From assembly GCF_000760035.1 (NCBI RefSeq), contig NZ_JNAO01000007.1:1-41689 (forward strand): 41,689 bases of DNA, given 5' to 3'. The position numbers and the translations under genes were made by a program. Origin of the DNA: Prochlorococcus marinus str. MIT 9314 (GTDB lineage Bacteria; Cyanobacteriota; Cyanobacteriia; PCC-6307; Cyanobiaceae). Below, one piece after another: positions 16,303-25,456 of this stretch. Positions within the stretch are counted from its first letter, which is position 1. Every line of letters begins with the position of its first letter. A model generated the notes under the pieces. It saw nothing but the letters and a program-made list of their open reading frames with translations, made no database searches and was not told where the DNA came from.

Positions 16303-17427
16303 ATGAATGTAGTGGCATCATCTCCGGAGGGACTAGAGAAATCTTTAGCAGAAGAAATTTCAAATTTAGGCGGCTTTAATATTAATACTTATAAAAGATT
16401 TATTAATTTTGAATGTGATTTTGAAACTTTTTATAGAGTTCATTTCTATTCCAGATTAGCTTTTCGTTTTTATAGAGAAATTGCAAGTTTTAATTGCTAT
16501 GACAAGCAATCTTTATATGCGGGAGTTAGAGATTCATTTGATTGGTTAAATTGGTTGCACTTTGATAAAACGTTTAATGTTCAAGTATCTGGGAGAACAT
16601 CTTCTTTAAGTCATACTCATTTCACTGCTCTTGAAGTAAAAAATTCTATAACTGATTTGCAACAGGCAGTTTGGAATAAAAGATCAAATATTTCTCTAGA
16701 TAATCCTGATTTTATAATTCATCTGCATTTAAATAATAATAAAGCAATTCTCAGTCTTCAAAGCAGTGTAGAAAGTTTACACAAAAGAGGCTATAGACCC
16801 GCAATTGGAAATGCTCCATTAAAAGAAAATTTAGCTTCTGGATTGATAAATATGACTCAATGGAATGGCAAAGTTCCATTAATAGATTTTATGTGTGGCT
16901 CGGGAACTTTTTTAATTGAGGCAGTCAACCAATTCCTTGGAGTTCCCATAAATATTGATCAAGTATATCTTTTTGAGAATTGGTTGGACTTTAGGAAAGA
17001 TGTTTATCTTAATGAAAAAAATAAGGCAAAAAATAAAATTATAAATTATGAAAAATTACCAACAATAATAGGGTGTGAAATTAATAAAAAGGTTTTTGAG
17101 CAGGCGAATGTAAACATATCATTAGCTGGATTAGAAAATTATATTGAGCTTATAAATAATGATTTTTTAGCACTCCAATTAACTTGCACACCTGGGATAA
17201 TCATATGTAATCCTCCATATGGCAAAAAATTAGGCGATGAAAATGAATTGATTTATTTATATGAGCAAATGGGAATCTTCCTAAAGAATAATTTTTCAGG
17301 TTGGGAATTTTGGCTGCTAAGTGGAAATCCAAAACTAACAAAATATTTGAAAATGAAATCTTCATTGAAAATTCCTGTTAGTAATGGGGGAATTGATTGT
17401 AGATGGATAAAGTATTTAATAAGGTAA
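16303..17427 (+). CDS. THUMP-domain N2-guanosine rRNA methyltransferase, RlmL-like
   Basis: A 374-residue protein with an N-terminal THUMP RNA-binding region (about residues 40-155) and a C-terminal Rossmann methyltransferase domain of the UPF0020 family. The SAM-binding motif is LIDFMCGSGTFLIEA (about 193-207) and the catalytic motif is NPPY at 303-306. The family includes E. coli RlmL, which makes m2G2445 in 23S rRNA; cyanobacterial members are shorter and lack the second RlmK domain, as here. ATG at 16303, divergent from ssrA with about 38 bases between. Old annotations as N6-adenine DNA methylase should not be trusted, since the motif is shared. Confidence 0.85.
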   Translation: MNVVASSPEGLEKSLAEEISNLGGFNINTYKRFINFECDFETFYRVHFYSRLAFRFYREIASFNCYDKQSLYAGVRDSFDWLNWLHFDKTFNVQVSGRTSSLSHTHFTALEVKNSITDLQQAVWNKRSNISLDNPDFIIHLHLNNNKAILSLQSSVESLHKRGYRPAIGNAPLKENLASGLINMTQWNGKVPLIDFMCGSGTFLIEAVNQFLGVPINIDQVYLFENWLDFRKDVYLNEKNKAKNKIINYEKLPTIIGCEINKKVFEQANVNISLAGLENYIELINNDFLALQLTCTPGIIICNPPYGKKLGDENELIYLYEQMGIFLKNNFSGWEFWLLSGNPKLTKYLKMKSSLKIPVSNGGIDCRWIKYLIR

Positions 17428-17428
17428 T

Positions 17429-17815
17429 TTATTTTTTGCCTAAAACGGCTTTTGTTGTCTTGCCTAAACCCTCTAATGTTTGAGGAAGATATGGTCCTTT
17501 GGCTAATTTTCCTCCAAGTTTTAAACTTAAGCCTGCAAGAACTAAATCGATAAATATTATGAGTAATAAATTATATTCAATATTCCAGTTATTATATTTT
17601 GTTAGAAAAAGGTAGAAAATAATATGGATGCAAATTAGTACTAATAATAATAATGTGCTGCCAATTGCCAAAAATATTCCACCACTAATTAATCTTCTTT
17701 TTTCTCTATCTACTTCTTGAAGAGCTATTCTTACATGCAAATCCATAACTGAACTTGCAATCGCTGAAATTCTTGAAGCGGTATTTGTAAAGTTTTTATT
17801 TTTTGGTTTTTCCAT
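17429..17815 (-). CDS. DUF1469 / phage-holin-superfamily (YqjE-like) membrane protein
   Basis: About 128 residues from the ATG at 17815, just after the stop of the upstream gene; an alternative ATG at 17830 would overlap it by 14 bases. A short charged N-terminus is followed by a helix-rich region (ASRISAIASSVMDLHVRIAL), then two membrane helices (LISGGIFLAIGSTLLLLVLI... and LLLIIFIDLVLAGLSLKLGG). This is the layout of the Phage_holin_3_6/DUF1469 family (E. coli YqjE). Despite the name these are housekeeping inner-membrane proteins, not lysis genes. The gene pair with the DUF883-like protein upstream mirrors yqjD-yqjE. Confidence 0.75.
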   Translation of the reverse strand: MEKPKNKNFTNTASRISAIASSVMDLHVRIALQEVDREKRRLISGGIFLAIGSTLLLLVLICIHIIFYLFLTKYNNWNIEYNLLLIIFIDLVLAGLSLKLGGKLAKGPYLPQTLEGLGKTTKAVLGKK

Positions 17816-17816
17816 A

Positions 17817-18278
17817 TTATTTTCTACCACTGTTTAGGAGCGTTCCTATTAGTAAACCAATACCAGCCGCAATAGCAATAGATAATAATGGTTTTTTTCT
17901 TATAGGACTTTCTATTTTTGGTCTAAGTGTATCATTAAGTTCTTCTAATAATTCTTCTAATTGACTTTCTATAGGCTCAATTTTTTCTGATATTTCCCAA
18001 TTGTTTTCTCTTATTGAATCAATTATTTCAAATAGTTGGCTTTTTATTCTAATTGCTGAGGTTCCACTATGGCTTGCTATTACTTCAACTAAATCGTCAA
18101 TACTCCCTTTTGTGGCTTCAAGGGTTTGTTGTGCAATGTTAGGCCATTTTTCTTTTATTAAAGGTATTAAACTGTCAATTTTTTCGAGTAACCATTTTTC
18201 CGAGAGAACCTCTCTTTCAGGAAGATCAGAGTTATTTTCTTTTTCTTCTACTTCTTTGGGAGGATGGTAAGTCTCCAT
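17817..18278 (-). CDS. YqjD/DUF883-like protein with C-terminal glycine-zipper anchor
   Basis: A 153-residue protein with an acidic, helical soluble part (residues 1-125, likely coiled coil near 85-118) and one C-terminal membrane helix (LLSIAIAAGIGLLIGTLLNS) with glycines spaced as in a glycine zipper, ending GRK. E. coli YqjD, of this design, is a tail-anchored protein that can bind ribosomes; whether the cyanobacterial protein does is unknown. ATG at 18278. It is the first gene of a two-gene unit with the DUF1469 protein. Confidence 0.65.
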   Translation of the reverse strand: METYHPPKEVEEKENNSDLPEREVLSEKWLLEKIDSLIPLIKEKWPNIAQQTLEATKGSIDDLVEVIASHSGTSAIRIKSQLFEIIDSIRENNWEISEKIEPIESQLEELLEELNDTLRPKIESPIRKKPLLSIAIAAGIGLLIGTLLNSGRK

Positions 18279-18448
18279 TATTTAAACTTATTTATTTTAA
18301 GATTAGACCCTATTTTCTTAATTTGGAACCCTTATCTAAAGAATTGTTCTATTTATATAAAATAAAAACATATAAAAGTTTATTTACATTTTATTTATCT
18401 ACTCTGTTCTGCAAGAAGGTTTTGTTAAGCTATTACTGAATTTATTAA

Positions 18449-18604
18449 ATGAGTTTAAATTTCATCATGGCTATTACATTTGCATCATTAATTTTTGCAT
18501 CTCGCACAATCCCTACAGATTTTGGATTAGTTGCTGCAGCTATCGCTGGAGCTGGAAGTTTGCTTTTCATTGCTTTAAGATTTGTACCTGATGCAAGTAA
18601 TTAA
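18449..18604 (+). CDS. Small membrane protein (51 aa)
   Basis: ATG at 18449 encodes 51 residues with two short hydrophobic helices (MAITFASLIFAS and FGLVAAAIAGAGSLLFIALR) separated by RTIPTD. The second ATG (18467) could be the start. The low-charge, alanine/glycine-rich composition differs from random AT-rich sequence and suggests a real membrane peptide. It may be one of the many unnamed small thylakoid or plasma-membrane proteins of picocyanobacteria. Function unknown. Confidence 0.6.
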   Translation: MSLNFIMAITFASLIFASRTIPTDFGLVAAAIAGAGSLLFIALRFVPDASN

Positions 18605-18687
18605 ATAACAGGAACTATCTTTAATAAAATATATCTTTATCTCAACTTTGTTTTGAAAATAGATTCAGTTTATTTATTAATTAGGTA

Positions 18688-19050
18688 ATGAATAATTGGG
18701 TTTTGCTTGAACATAAAGTTTATTCTGCTAACTCGTTCGATATTCATTATGATTTTCTTGTTGAAAATGGTATAGATTGTTTAACTTGGAAATTTTTAAA
18801 ACTACCTTTATTAAATCAAGCTTCTATAGAAATTATCAAGCAGCCAAATCATAGACTTGTATGGTTATCTAGGATAGAACATGAACTTTCTAATAATAGA
18901 GGGTTTGTAAAAAGAATTGATCATGGAATATTTAAAAGAGTTTCTGATAACTTGGACTCTGAACATTATAGATTCATCTTGGATGGTGAACTTCTTTATG
19001 GCTTGTTTGAAATTTCGGGTAATTTTTGCAGATTGAGCAAAAGTTTTTAA
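18688..19050 (+). CDS. LigD 3'-phosphoesterase-domain-like small protein
   Basis: A 120-residue protein with the arrangement of the LigD-type 3'-phosphoesterase (PE) domain: H20-Y-D in SFDIHYDFLVENG, an L-T-W segment (DCLTWKFLKLP) in the place of the PE family's SWAVPKGP, PNHRLVWLSRIE, then NNRGFVKRIDHG and a final GELLYGLFEI strand. The arginine that follows HYDF in active PE domains is leucine here, so catalytic activity is doubtful. Known PE domains trim 3' ends at DNA breaks. It stands alone without ligase or polymerase domains, about 76 bases before smc on the same strand. The family assignment is by pattern only. Confidence 0.5.
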   Translation: MNNWVLLEHKVYSANSFDIHYDFLVENGIDCLTWKFLKLPLLNQASIEIIKQPNHRLVWLSRIEHELSNNRGFVKRIDHGIFKRVSDNLDSEHYRFILDGELLYGLFEISGNFCRLSKSF

Positions 19051-19126
19051 TACTTATTTATAAATAAACGTAATATTCCTATTGAGAATTTTTGCAAATT
19101 AGTTATTCTTATTTAGCTATTGAGAC

Positions 19127-22100
19127 TTGAGATTGGTACATATCAATCAGGTCGAGTTTGAGAATTTTAAATCTTTTGGGGGAAATGTAAAAATACCTCT
19201 TGAAGAAGGTTTTACTGTGGTTACGGGTCCTAACGGTTCTGGGAAAAGTAATATTTTAGATGGAATTTTATTTTGTTTAGGTCTAGCTAATAGTAGAGGT
19301 ATGAGGGCTGAAAGATTACCAGATCTAATAAATAACTCAAAAGTTAAAGAGGGCAAGTCATCAGAAACATCTGTATCAGTAAAATTTAATATTCAAGATT
19401 GGTCTCCCAGAGAGGACCTTCCGCCTTTGGAACTAGAAGAAGATGAAATTGCCCTTAATAAAGGTCAAAAAGAATGGGTAGTTTCTAGAAAATTAAGGCT
19501 TATGCCAGGTGGTTCTTATGCTTCTACTTATACTTCCGATGGCAAACAATGTACCTTGCAACAAATACAGAGAATATTAAGAGATATTAGTGTTGATCCT
19601 GAAGGCAGCAATGTTGTTATGCAGGGTGATGTTACAAGAATAGTATCAATGAATAATAAGGAGAGGAGAAATCTTATTGACGAATTAGCAGGAGTCGCAC
19701 TTTTTGATACAAGAATAGAACAAACTAATGCAAAATTAAATGACGTTTTCGAAAGACAAGAAAGATGTGAAATTTTAGAAAATGAATTGCAATCTAGTAA
19801 AAATAAGCTTGAAAAAGAATGTGAAAAAGCAAAGCGATATAAAGAGTTAAAGGCAAAACTATTACAAATAATGGAATTAGAGAAAGTTCTTATTTTTGAA
19901 AAACAAGTTAAACATGTTGAATCTATTGAAAAAAAAGAAAGTGAAATTGAAAAAAATAAAATTTTATTTAATAAACAAAAAGAATCTATTAGTAAAGAAA
20001 TATTAGTCTTAGAAGATGCTTTGAAAATACTTGTTGATGAGCTTAAGGAGAAAGGCGAGGATAAATTGATTAAAGTGAATTCTGATATTGGAAGTATTAA
20101 TTCTAGCTTGAGAGAACTTGATAGGATATCAAGTCTGAATAAAGAAGAAGGTATTAAATTACAAAAACAGAGAGATGAAATTGCAATTTCTAAAAGAAAT
20201 ATTGAGTCAGAAAAGATGAGAAAAGAAAATTTCGATGATAATTTTTTAAATCAATTGAACTTGCAAATTGATGATCTCACTCTAAAACACAAACTATCCA
20301 GGAAAAAACTTTCTGATGCGGCTGGAGAATCTGGAGAATTTTCAAAACAAAGTATCAAATTAAATGCTGAGCTTGAAAGTATAAAAAATCAAATTAATCC
20401 TTTGGAAATAAAAAAAAGGAAAATTGAAGAAGAAACTATTCAAAATAATATTCAAAAAGATGAGATATTGTCACAGATCGAATCCTTAGACTTAGAAAAG
20501 CAGAAACTTTTTCAGGTAAACCAAAGCAAAAAAGAGACATCCGATACAAAGAATAAAAATTTGAAAAGTAACAGCGCAGAAATTAATTCTCTAAAAAATG
20601 AAATTGATTTATTAATTAAAACTAAATCCAGGCTAAATAACGAGCAATTAAGGCTTGAAAAGGATTTATCTAGATTCGAAAGTAGAAAGGAAGCTTTAAA
20701 TGAATCTAGAGGTTCATATGCTCTCAGAATTCTCTTAGAGGCAGGGTTAGAGGGTATACATGGTTATGTAGCTCAACTTGGAGAGGTCAGTGAGAAAAAT
20801 AGATATGCATTAGAAATTGCTGCTGGAAATAGGTTAGGACAAATTGTTGTTGATAATGATCATATTGCTGCTAAAGCAATTGAAATTCTTAAAAAGAAGA
20901 AAGCGGGAAGATTAACTTTTTTACCTTTAAATAGAATTAAAAGTCAAAAAAAGAATTATGCAATTTCAAGATTTGAAAATAACAGGGAGAATGGATTTAT
21001 TGATAAAGCTATTAATCTAATTACTTTTGATGAAGTCTATTCAGACGTTTTTCGATATGTTTTTGGAGATACTTTGGTTTTTTCAGACTTATCCTCAGCT
21101 AGGTTATCCACGCAAAAAAATAGGTTGGTTACCTTAAGTGGTGAATTATTAGAAGCAAGTGGAGCTATTACAGGAGGTAGTAAATTAAATAAAGATTTGG
21201 CTTATAGGTTTGGAATTAATAATGATATTGATGAATCCAGCCCTATAAAAGAAAGATTATTAGTTATCGAAGAAGCTTTAAAAGAGTCAAATAATGATTT
21301 GATAATAAAAAATAATAGACTTAGTAAATTAAATTCTAACCGCAGTCAAATTATTGAGGATTGTGCTTCATTTAATAAAGAAATTGAAGTAAATCAAGAT
21401 TCTCTTAAAGTTGTCTCGCAAAGAATTGAAGATTGTAAATCTAGATTAAATAAACTTGATACTGCTAATAATTTATTAGTTAACGAGTTAGGTCATTTAA
21501 AAGATGAATTGAAGCCTTATCACGATAAGTTTAATCAATTACAAACCATTCAAAAGGCAAATTATGAAAAAAATCAAAAATCATCATTAATAGCTTTTAA
21601 TGACGATTTTAATAATCTTGATAAAAAACTTGAATTACTTATTGAGGAGAGAAATACATTACTAGATAAAAAGAATCAATTTGCTTTAGATAAAGAGCGT
21701 ATTAATAATTCATTAAAAATTATTTTACTACAAGAAAAAAACTTGCAGGAATCTATTAAACAACTCGCAATTGCTCATAGTGAATGGATAGAAAAAAGAG
21801 ATGAATTTAAAAAAGAGCTTTTAGATCTCGATAATCAAAAAAATTCTCTAGAGAGGGATTTAGGTTTATTGAGAAGGAAAAGAGATGAATTAAACTCTTC
21901 AATTTCAAATAAAAGGCAAGAATATAATAACTATCTCTTAAAGCTTGAATATCTTGAGAGGGATATGCATTCTCTTAAAGAAGAAATGAGGAGCGAGAAA
22001 ATAAAATTAGAAAATTATAAAAAAGATCTACCTAATCCATCCCCTCAGTTTGGAGAATATGAAGGGAAAAGTCTTGAATCTTTGCAATCAGAAATTTCGA

Positions 22101-22717
22101 TCATCAATGCAAAACTGCAAAGCTTAGAACCTGTTAATATGTTGGCTCTTGATGAACTAGAAGAATTAATTGAGAGATTAAATGGTTTGCGAGAAAAATT
22201 AGAAATTCTTTCTAATGAAAGATCCGAATTATTACTGAGAATAGAAACCGTATCTACGATGCGTCAGGAGGCTTTTATGCAAGCATTTACAGAAGTTGAT
22301 AAACATTTTAGAGAAATTTTTGCAAATTTATCTGATGGAGATGGATTTCTTCAACTTGAAAACCCTAATTCTCCTTTAGAAGGAGGATTAACTTTAGTGG
22401 CTCATCCTAAGGGGAAAAATGTCAGAAGATTAGCATCTATGTCAGGTGGTGAAAAATCGTTAACTGCTTTAAGCTTTTTATTTGCTTTGCAAAAGTATAA
22501 ACCTTCTCCTTTTTATGCATTAGATGAGGTTGATAGTTTTTTAGATGGCATTAATGTTGAAAGGCTGTCAAAACTAATATCGAATCAGTCATCAAATGCT
22601 CAATTTATAGTCGTCAGTCATAGAAGGCCTATGATTAGTGCGTCTGAACGAACAATTGGGGTTGCGCAAGCAAGAGGTGCTAATACTCAAGTTCTTGGGT
22701 TACCAAATGCTGCATAA
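19127..22717 (+). CDS. smc: Chromosome segregation protein SMC
   Basis: A 1196-residue SMC ATPase, full length. Walker A GPNGSGKS lies at residues 34-41; a long coiled coil is followed by a hinge (about 530-680, beginning GIHGYVAQLGEV); a second coiled coil leads to the ABC signature SMSGGEKS near 1104-1111 and Walker B ALDEVDSF with D1133 and E1134. SMC with kleisin partners compacts and separates the chromosome. Two TTG codons are possible starts, 19127 and 19133; the second gives MVHINQVEFENFKSFGG, the common cyanobacterial N-terminus, so the true start may be 19133. There is no ATG. The PRC-barrel gene follows by 45 bases. Confidence 0.97.
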   Translation: MRLVHINQVEFENFKSFGGNVKIPLEEGFTVVTGPNGSGKSNILDGILFCLGLANSRGMRAERLPDLINNSKVKEGKSSETSVSVKFNIQDWSPREDLPPLELEEDEIALNKGQKEWVVSRKLRLMPGGSYASTYTSDGKQCTLQQIQRILRDISVDPEGSNVVMQGDVTRIVSMNNKERRNLIDELAGVALFDTRIEQTNAKLNDVFERQERCEILENELQSSKNKLEKECEKAKRYKELKAKLLQIMELEKVLIFEKQVKHVESIEKKESEIEKNKILFNKQKESISKEILVLEDALKILVDELKEKGEDKLIKVNSDIGSINSSLRELDRISSLNKEEGIKLQKQRDEIAISKRNIESEKMRKENFDDNFLNQLNLQIDDLTLKHKLSRKKLSDAAGESGEFSKQSIKLNAELESIKNQINPLEIKKRKIEEETIQNNIQKDEILSQIESLDLEKQKLFQVNQSKKETSDTKNKNLKSNSAEINSLKNEIDLLIKTKSRLNNEQLRLEKDLSRFESRKEALNESRGSYALRILLEAGLEGIHGYVAQLGEVSEKNRYALEIAAGNRLGQIVVDNDHIAAKAIEILKKKKAGRLTFLPLNRIKSQKKNYAISRFENNRENGFIDKAINLITFDEVYSDVFRYVFGDTLVFSDLSSARLSTQKNRLVTLSGELLEASGAITGGSKLNKDLAYRFGINNDIDESSPIKERLLVIEEALKESNNDLIIKNNRLSKLNSNRSQIIEDCASFNKEIEVNQDSLKVVSQRIEDCKSRLNKLDTANNLLVNELGHLKDELKPYHDKFNQLQTIQKANYEKNQKSSLIAFNDDFNNLDKKLELLIEERNTLLDKKNQFALDKERINNSLKIILLQEKNLQESIKQLAIAHSEWIEKRDEFKKELLDLDNQKNSLERDLGLLRRKRDELNSSISNKRQEYNNYLLKLEYLERDMHSLKEEMRSEKIKLENYKKDLPNPSPQFGEYEGKSLESLQSEISIINAKLQSLEPVNMLALDELEELIERLNGLREKLEILSNERSELLLRIETVSTMRQEAFMQAFTEVDKHFREIFANLSDGDGFLQLENPNSPLEGGLTLVAHPKGKNVRRLASMSGGEKSLTALSFLFALQKYKPSPFYALDEVDSFLDGINVERLSKLISNQSSNAQFIVVSHRRPMISASERTIGVAQARGANTQVLGLPNAA

Positions 22718-22762
22718 ACACACTTTTTTAAATTTATACGTCAGAATGATAAAAAGAAATTT

Positions 22763-23818
22763 ATGAGCTTGTCTAACACATCTGCTAATAAGAATCTCCC
22801 TAACTCGGTTCCTAGCGAACGTTTGTGGTTAAGGTCAGAATTAATGGGAACTCAAGTGATAACTACTGATACTGGGAGGCGGTTAGGTGTAGTTGGCGAA
22901 GTTGTTGTTGATATCGATAGAAGAGAGGTGGTCGCTTTGGGACTAAGAGATAATCCACTTACAAGATTTCTACCAGGTTTGCCAAAATGGATGCCTTTAG
23001 AAAGTATAAAGCAAGTTGGAGATGTCATATTAGTTGACTCTCTTGATTCTTTGAGTGAGAGTTTTTCTCCAGAAAGATATGGAAAAGTAATTAATTGTCA
23101 GGTTATTACAGAATCTGGACAACTTTTAGGAAGAGTTCTTGGCTTTTCTTTTGATATTGAGACTGGGGATTTGATATCTCTTGTTATGGGTGCAGTTGGT
23201 GTTCCGCTTTTAGGTGAGGGAGTTTTAAGTACTTGGGAAATACCTGTTGAGGAAATTGTAAGTAGTGGTACCGATAGGATTATTGTTTATGAAGGTGCTG
23301 AAGAGAAATTAAAGCAACTAAGTAGTGGTCTACTTGAGAAACTTGGAGTCGGTGGTTCTGCATGGGATGAAAGGGAAGCAAATGGATACACAGCAAATCT
23401 TGTACCTGTTGAGAATCAGTTACTTTCAGGTTCTGAATCAGAACAGCAAAACAATTTGATCGAGGAATATGAAGAAGTTGTTGAACAAGATGATTATGAA
23501 GATGATTATGAAGATGATTATGAAGATGAACTTGAATATGTTGAAATAAAGGGTTCTTCAGGGGAAACAAATAACACAAAAAAGCTATATATGGATAATG
23601 ATTATTCTGAACGGATTGAGAATCAAAATAGTATTAATCAAATAGATGAAAAAAACAATATTGATTCTAAGCAAAAGAAACAATCAGCTACCAATTTAGC
23701 TTCGAAAAGACCAATTCAAAATGCAACTGAAACTTTAGATATTGAACCACTAGATGAACAAAATTTAGTTCAAGATAATAAAAAATCAGAAAAGTTTGAA
23801 ATTGATGACCCCTGGTAA
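22763..23818 (+). CDS. PRC-barrel domain protein with long acidic tail
   Basis: A 351-residue protein. Two PRC-barrel domains (about residues 22-95 and 102-180; first strand GTQVITTDTGRRLGVVGEVV, second NCQVITESGQLLGRVLGFSF) are followed by a low-complexity acidic tail. In the tail a 12-base unit GATGATTATGAA is repeated three times (23489-23524), giving DDYE repeats. PRC barrels occur in RimM, photosystem reaction centre H subunits and many stress or RNA-related proteins. The role here is unknown; position after smc on the same strand suggests co-transcription. The tail is expected to be disordered and to vary in length between strains. Confidence 0.85.
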   Translation: MSLSNTSANKNLPNSVPSERLWLRSELMGTQVITTDTGRRLGVVGEVVVDIDRREVVALGLRDNPLTRFLPGLPKWMPLESIKQVGDVILVDSLDSLSESFSPERYGKVINCQVITESGQLLGRVLGFSFDIETGDLISLVMGAVGVPLLGEGVLSTWEIPVEEIVSSGTDRIIVYEGAEEKLKQLSSGLLEKLGVGGSAWDEREANGYTANLVPVENQLLSGSESEQQNNLIEEYEEVVEQDDYEDDYEDDYEDELEYVEIKGSSGETNNTKKLYMDNDYSERIENQNSINQIDEKNNIDSKQKKQSATNLASKRPIQNATETLDIEPLDEQNLVQDNKKSEKFEIDDPW

Positions 23819-23821
23819 TTG

Positions 23822-25087
23822 TTAAAGTTTTTTTACTGAATTAAGAATTATAGAAGCAAGTTTTTTTGCAGCACCTTTATCGCCTCTTTCTTTATTTAGA
23901 TTTTCCCTAATAATTTTTAATTGATCTCTATTTTTAATAAGAAATAATACTTCTCTTGCAATTTTTATTGGTGAAATATTACCTATCCTTTCAGGGACAA
24001 TCATTTTTTTAGCTTTAATATTTGGCCAAGCAAAAAATTTCTTTTTTTTAAAATAGAAATTTTTGATTATAAAGGTTAGGAATCTATTTATGAATGAAAT
24101 TTTTCCAATTACTCCAAAAATACCATCCCAGGCATTCATCATATTTAAATGTTGAGTTGGCAGAACAACTAACATTGGAAGACTAATTGCTGCTAATTCT
24201 GCAGTATTTGCTCCAACAGTTGTAATTGCGAGATCACATTCTTTTAATATTTCATAGCAAGGATGTTTCTTGATTAGATAAATCTTTGTATTTTTTGATG
24301 TTTCAATTACATAATCAAAACGAGAGTCTTTGAAGTTTTTTATTGTTTTGATGTTTGATGAGTAATATTTAGCAATTGGATTTTTGTTGCTTTGAAAAAA
24401 TAAATATTCACTTTTATCAGTTGTTGGGGCAATGGGAATTATAAAATTTATATTTTGATTTTCTTCAGCAATATGATCTGCAACTTCTAAGAAGAAAGGA
24501 ATTCCAACAGAAAGCTTTGCTTTCTTAGAACCAGGCAACAATGCAATATGATGTTTTTCTTTATTTCTTAATGATATTGCGCTATTAAGTTTGATATCTG
24601 CCATCAAATCGCCAATGACCTTACATTTATATTTATATCTTTTAGGTATTGACTCTTTTACTTTTACATTCATAGCAGCAATTGCGTCGGTCCATTTAGG
24701 CCATCGCGAAACCCATTCAGCATATGTAATATTTAAATAACCTAATCTTTTAGCTAATAAAATACTCCAAAATTGATCCCCACCAAGAAAAATAACCACC
24801 CCTTTTTTTGGCCAATATGCAAAAGAATGTGGCTTTATTAATAATTTCCAAAAACTTTTGGATTTTGTAATTAATTCGAATTTATTCCATGAATTTGCAA
24901 CTAAAAATTCTTTCCCAGTGGCATTTGGGCAAGGGACAAGAACTAACCTAAGAGTGAAATCGTTTTTATCGGCATCACTTAGTGATTTATTTACTTTGTT
25001 AAGCTCATCTATTACAGGATTTACCCATGTAGTTAATTCACCAGGACCATTGGAAATTATAACTACTGCAACTGATTTTTTTTTCAT
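23822..25087 (-). CDS. LpxB-like glycosyltransferase
   Basis: 421 residues from the ATG at 25087 (MKKKSVAVVIISNGPGELTT); an upstream ATG at 25108 would add 7 residues almost touching tRNA-Leu, so 25087 is preferred. The GPGE motif near the N-terminus and the later GSKKAKL and TVGANTAELAAISLPMLVVL segments follow the order of lipid-A-disaccharide synthase (GT19), but the whole chain is divergent. Cyanobacteria of this group carry such LpxB-related proteins of unknown acceptor. It is convergent with the PRC-barrel gene (3-base gap). The assignment is to the fold, not the reaction. Confidence 0.7.
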   Translation of the reverse strand: MKKKSVAVVIISNGPGELTTWVNPVIDELNKVNKSLSDADKNDFTLRLVLVPCPNATGKEFLVANSWNKFELITKSKSFWKLLIKPHSFAYWPKKGVVIFLGGDQFWSILLAKRLGYLNITYAEWVSRWPKWTDAIAAMNVKVKESIPKRYKYKCKVIGDLMADIKLNSAISLRNKEKHHIALLPGSKKAKLSVGIPFFLEVADHIAEENQNINFIIPIAPTTDKSEYLFFQSNKNPIAKYYSSNIKTIKNFKDSRFDYVIETSKNTKIYLIKKHPCYEILKECDLAITTVGANTAELAAISLPMLVVLPTQHLNMMNAWDGIFGVIGKISFINRFLTFIIKNFYFKKKKFFAWPNIKAKKMIVPERIGNISPIKIAREVLFLIKNRDQLKIIRENLNKERGDKGAAKKLASIILNSVKKL

Positions 25088-25113
25088 TGCAGTCAAACCA
25101 GAATACATTAAAA

Positions 25114-25195
25114 TGCGGACGGCGAGACTTGAACTCGCAAGGCCGAAGCCACACGCTCCTTAGACGTGCGCGTCTACCAATTCCGCCACGTCCGC
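25114..25195 (-). tRNA. tRNA-Leu, anticodon read as AAG
   Basis: 82 bases on the minus strand without encoded CCA. The acceptor stem is GCGGACG / CGTCCGC with discriminator A; the D-arm is followed by anticodon stem CACGT / GCGTG (last pair U-G) around the loop CTAAGGA, so U33 is followed by A34 A35 G36. A long variable arm (GGCTTCGGCC region) and the T-loop GTTCAAGTC mark a class II leucine tRNA. AAG decodes CUU, and CUC/CUA/CUG only if A34 is converted to inosine. Confidence 0.93.
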
Positions 25196-25456
25196 AAAGG
25201 GTTTTCAGCAACCGAGGGGATACCTAAACCTTAAAAATATAATACATTATTGGCTGAAATAAGCATGTAGTTAGAAAAGAGTATTTTGGAATATCATTAA
25301 TAATTTTTCTATTGCATAAAACAAATATTTATACATATATAACGTTTTAGGTTGTATTGTAAAAAATGTCCTCTGATTACTAAAAAAATTTGTTGAATAC
25401 TTTGGCAAATAATTTTTTATTTTAAGTCATTTCATTTCTTCAATTTTATTTTCATA

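Noticed and set aside
16303-17427. DNA adenine methyltransferase of a restriction system
   Set aside because: The NPPY motif is shared, but the THUMP-like N-terminus and lack of a restriction partner fit an rRNA methyltransferase.
17429-17815. Phage holin, hence prophage remnant
   Set aside because: The DUF1469 family is named after holins but is a housekeeping membrane family, here paired with a YqjD-like gene and with no phage genes nearby.
23489-23524. Three 12-base repeats as a possible CRISPR or mini-satellite
   Set aside because: Contiguous, in frame, no spacers; they encode the acidic DDYE repeats of the PRC-barrel protein.
23280-23579. Minus-strand frame rich in histidine-asparagine-leucine repeats
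   Set aside because: It is the antisense shadow of the acidic repeat in the PRC-barrel gene.
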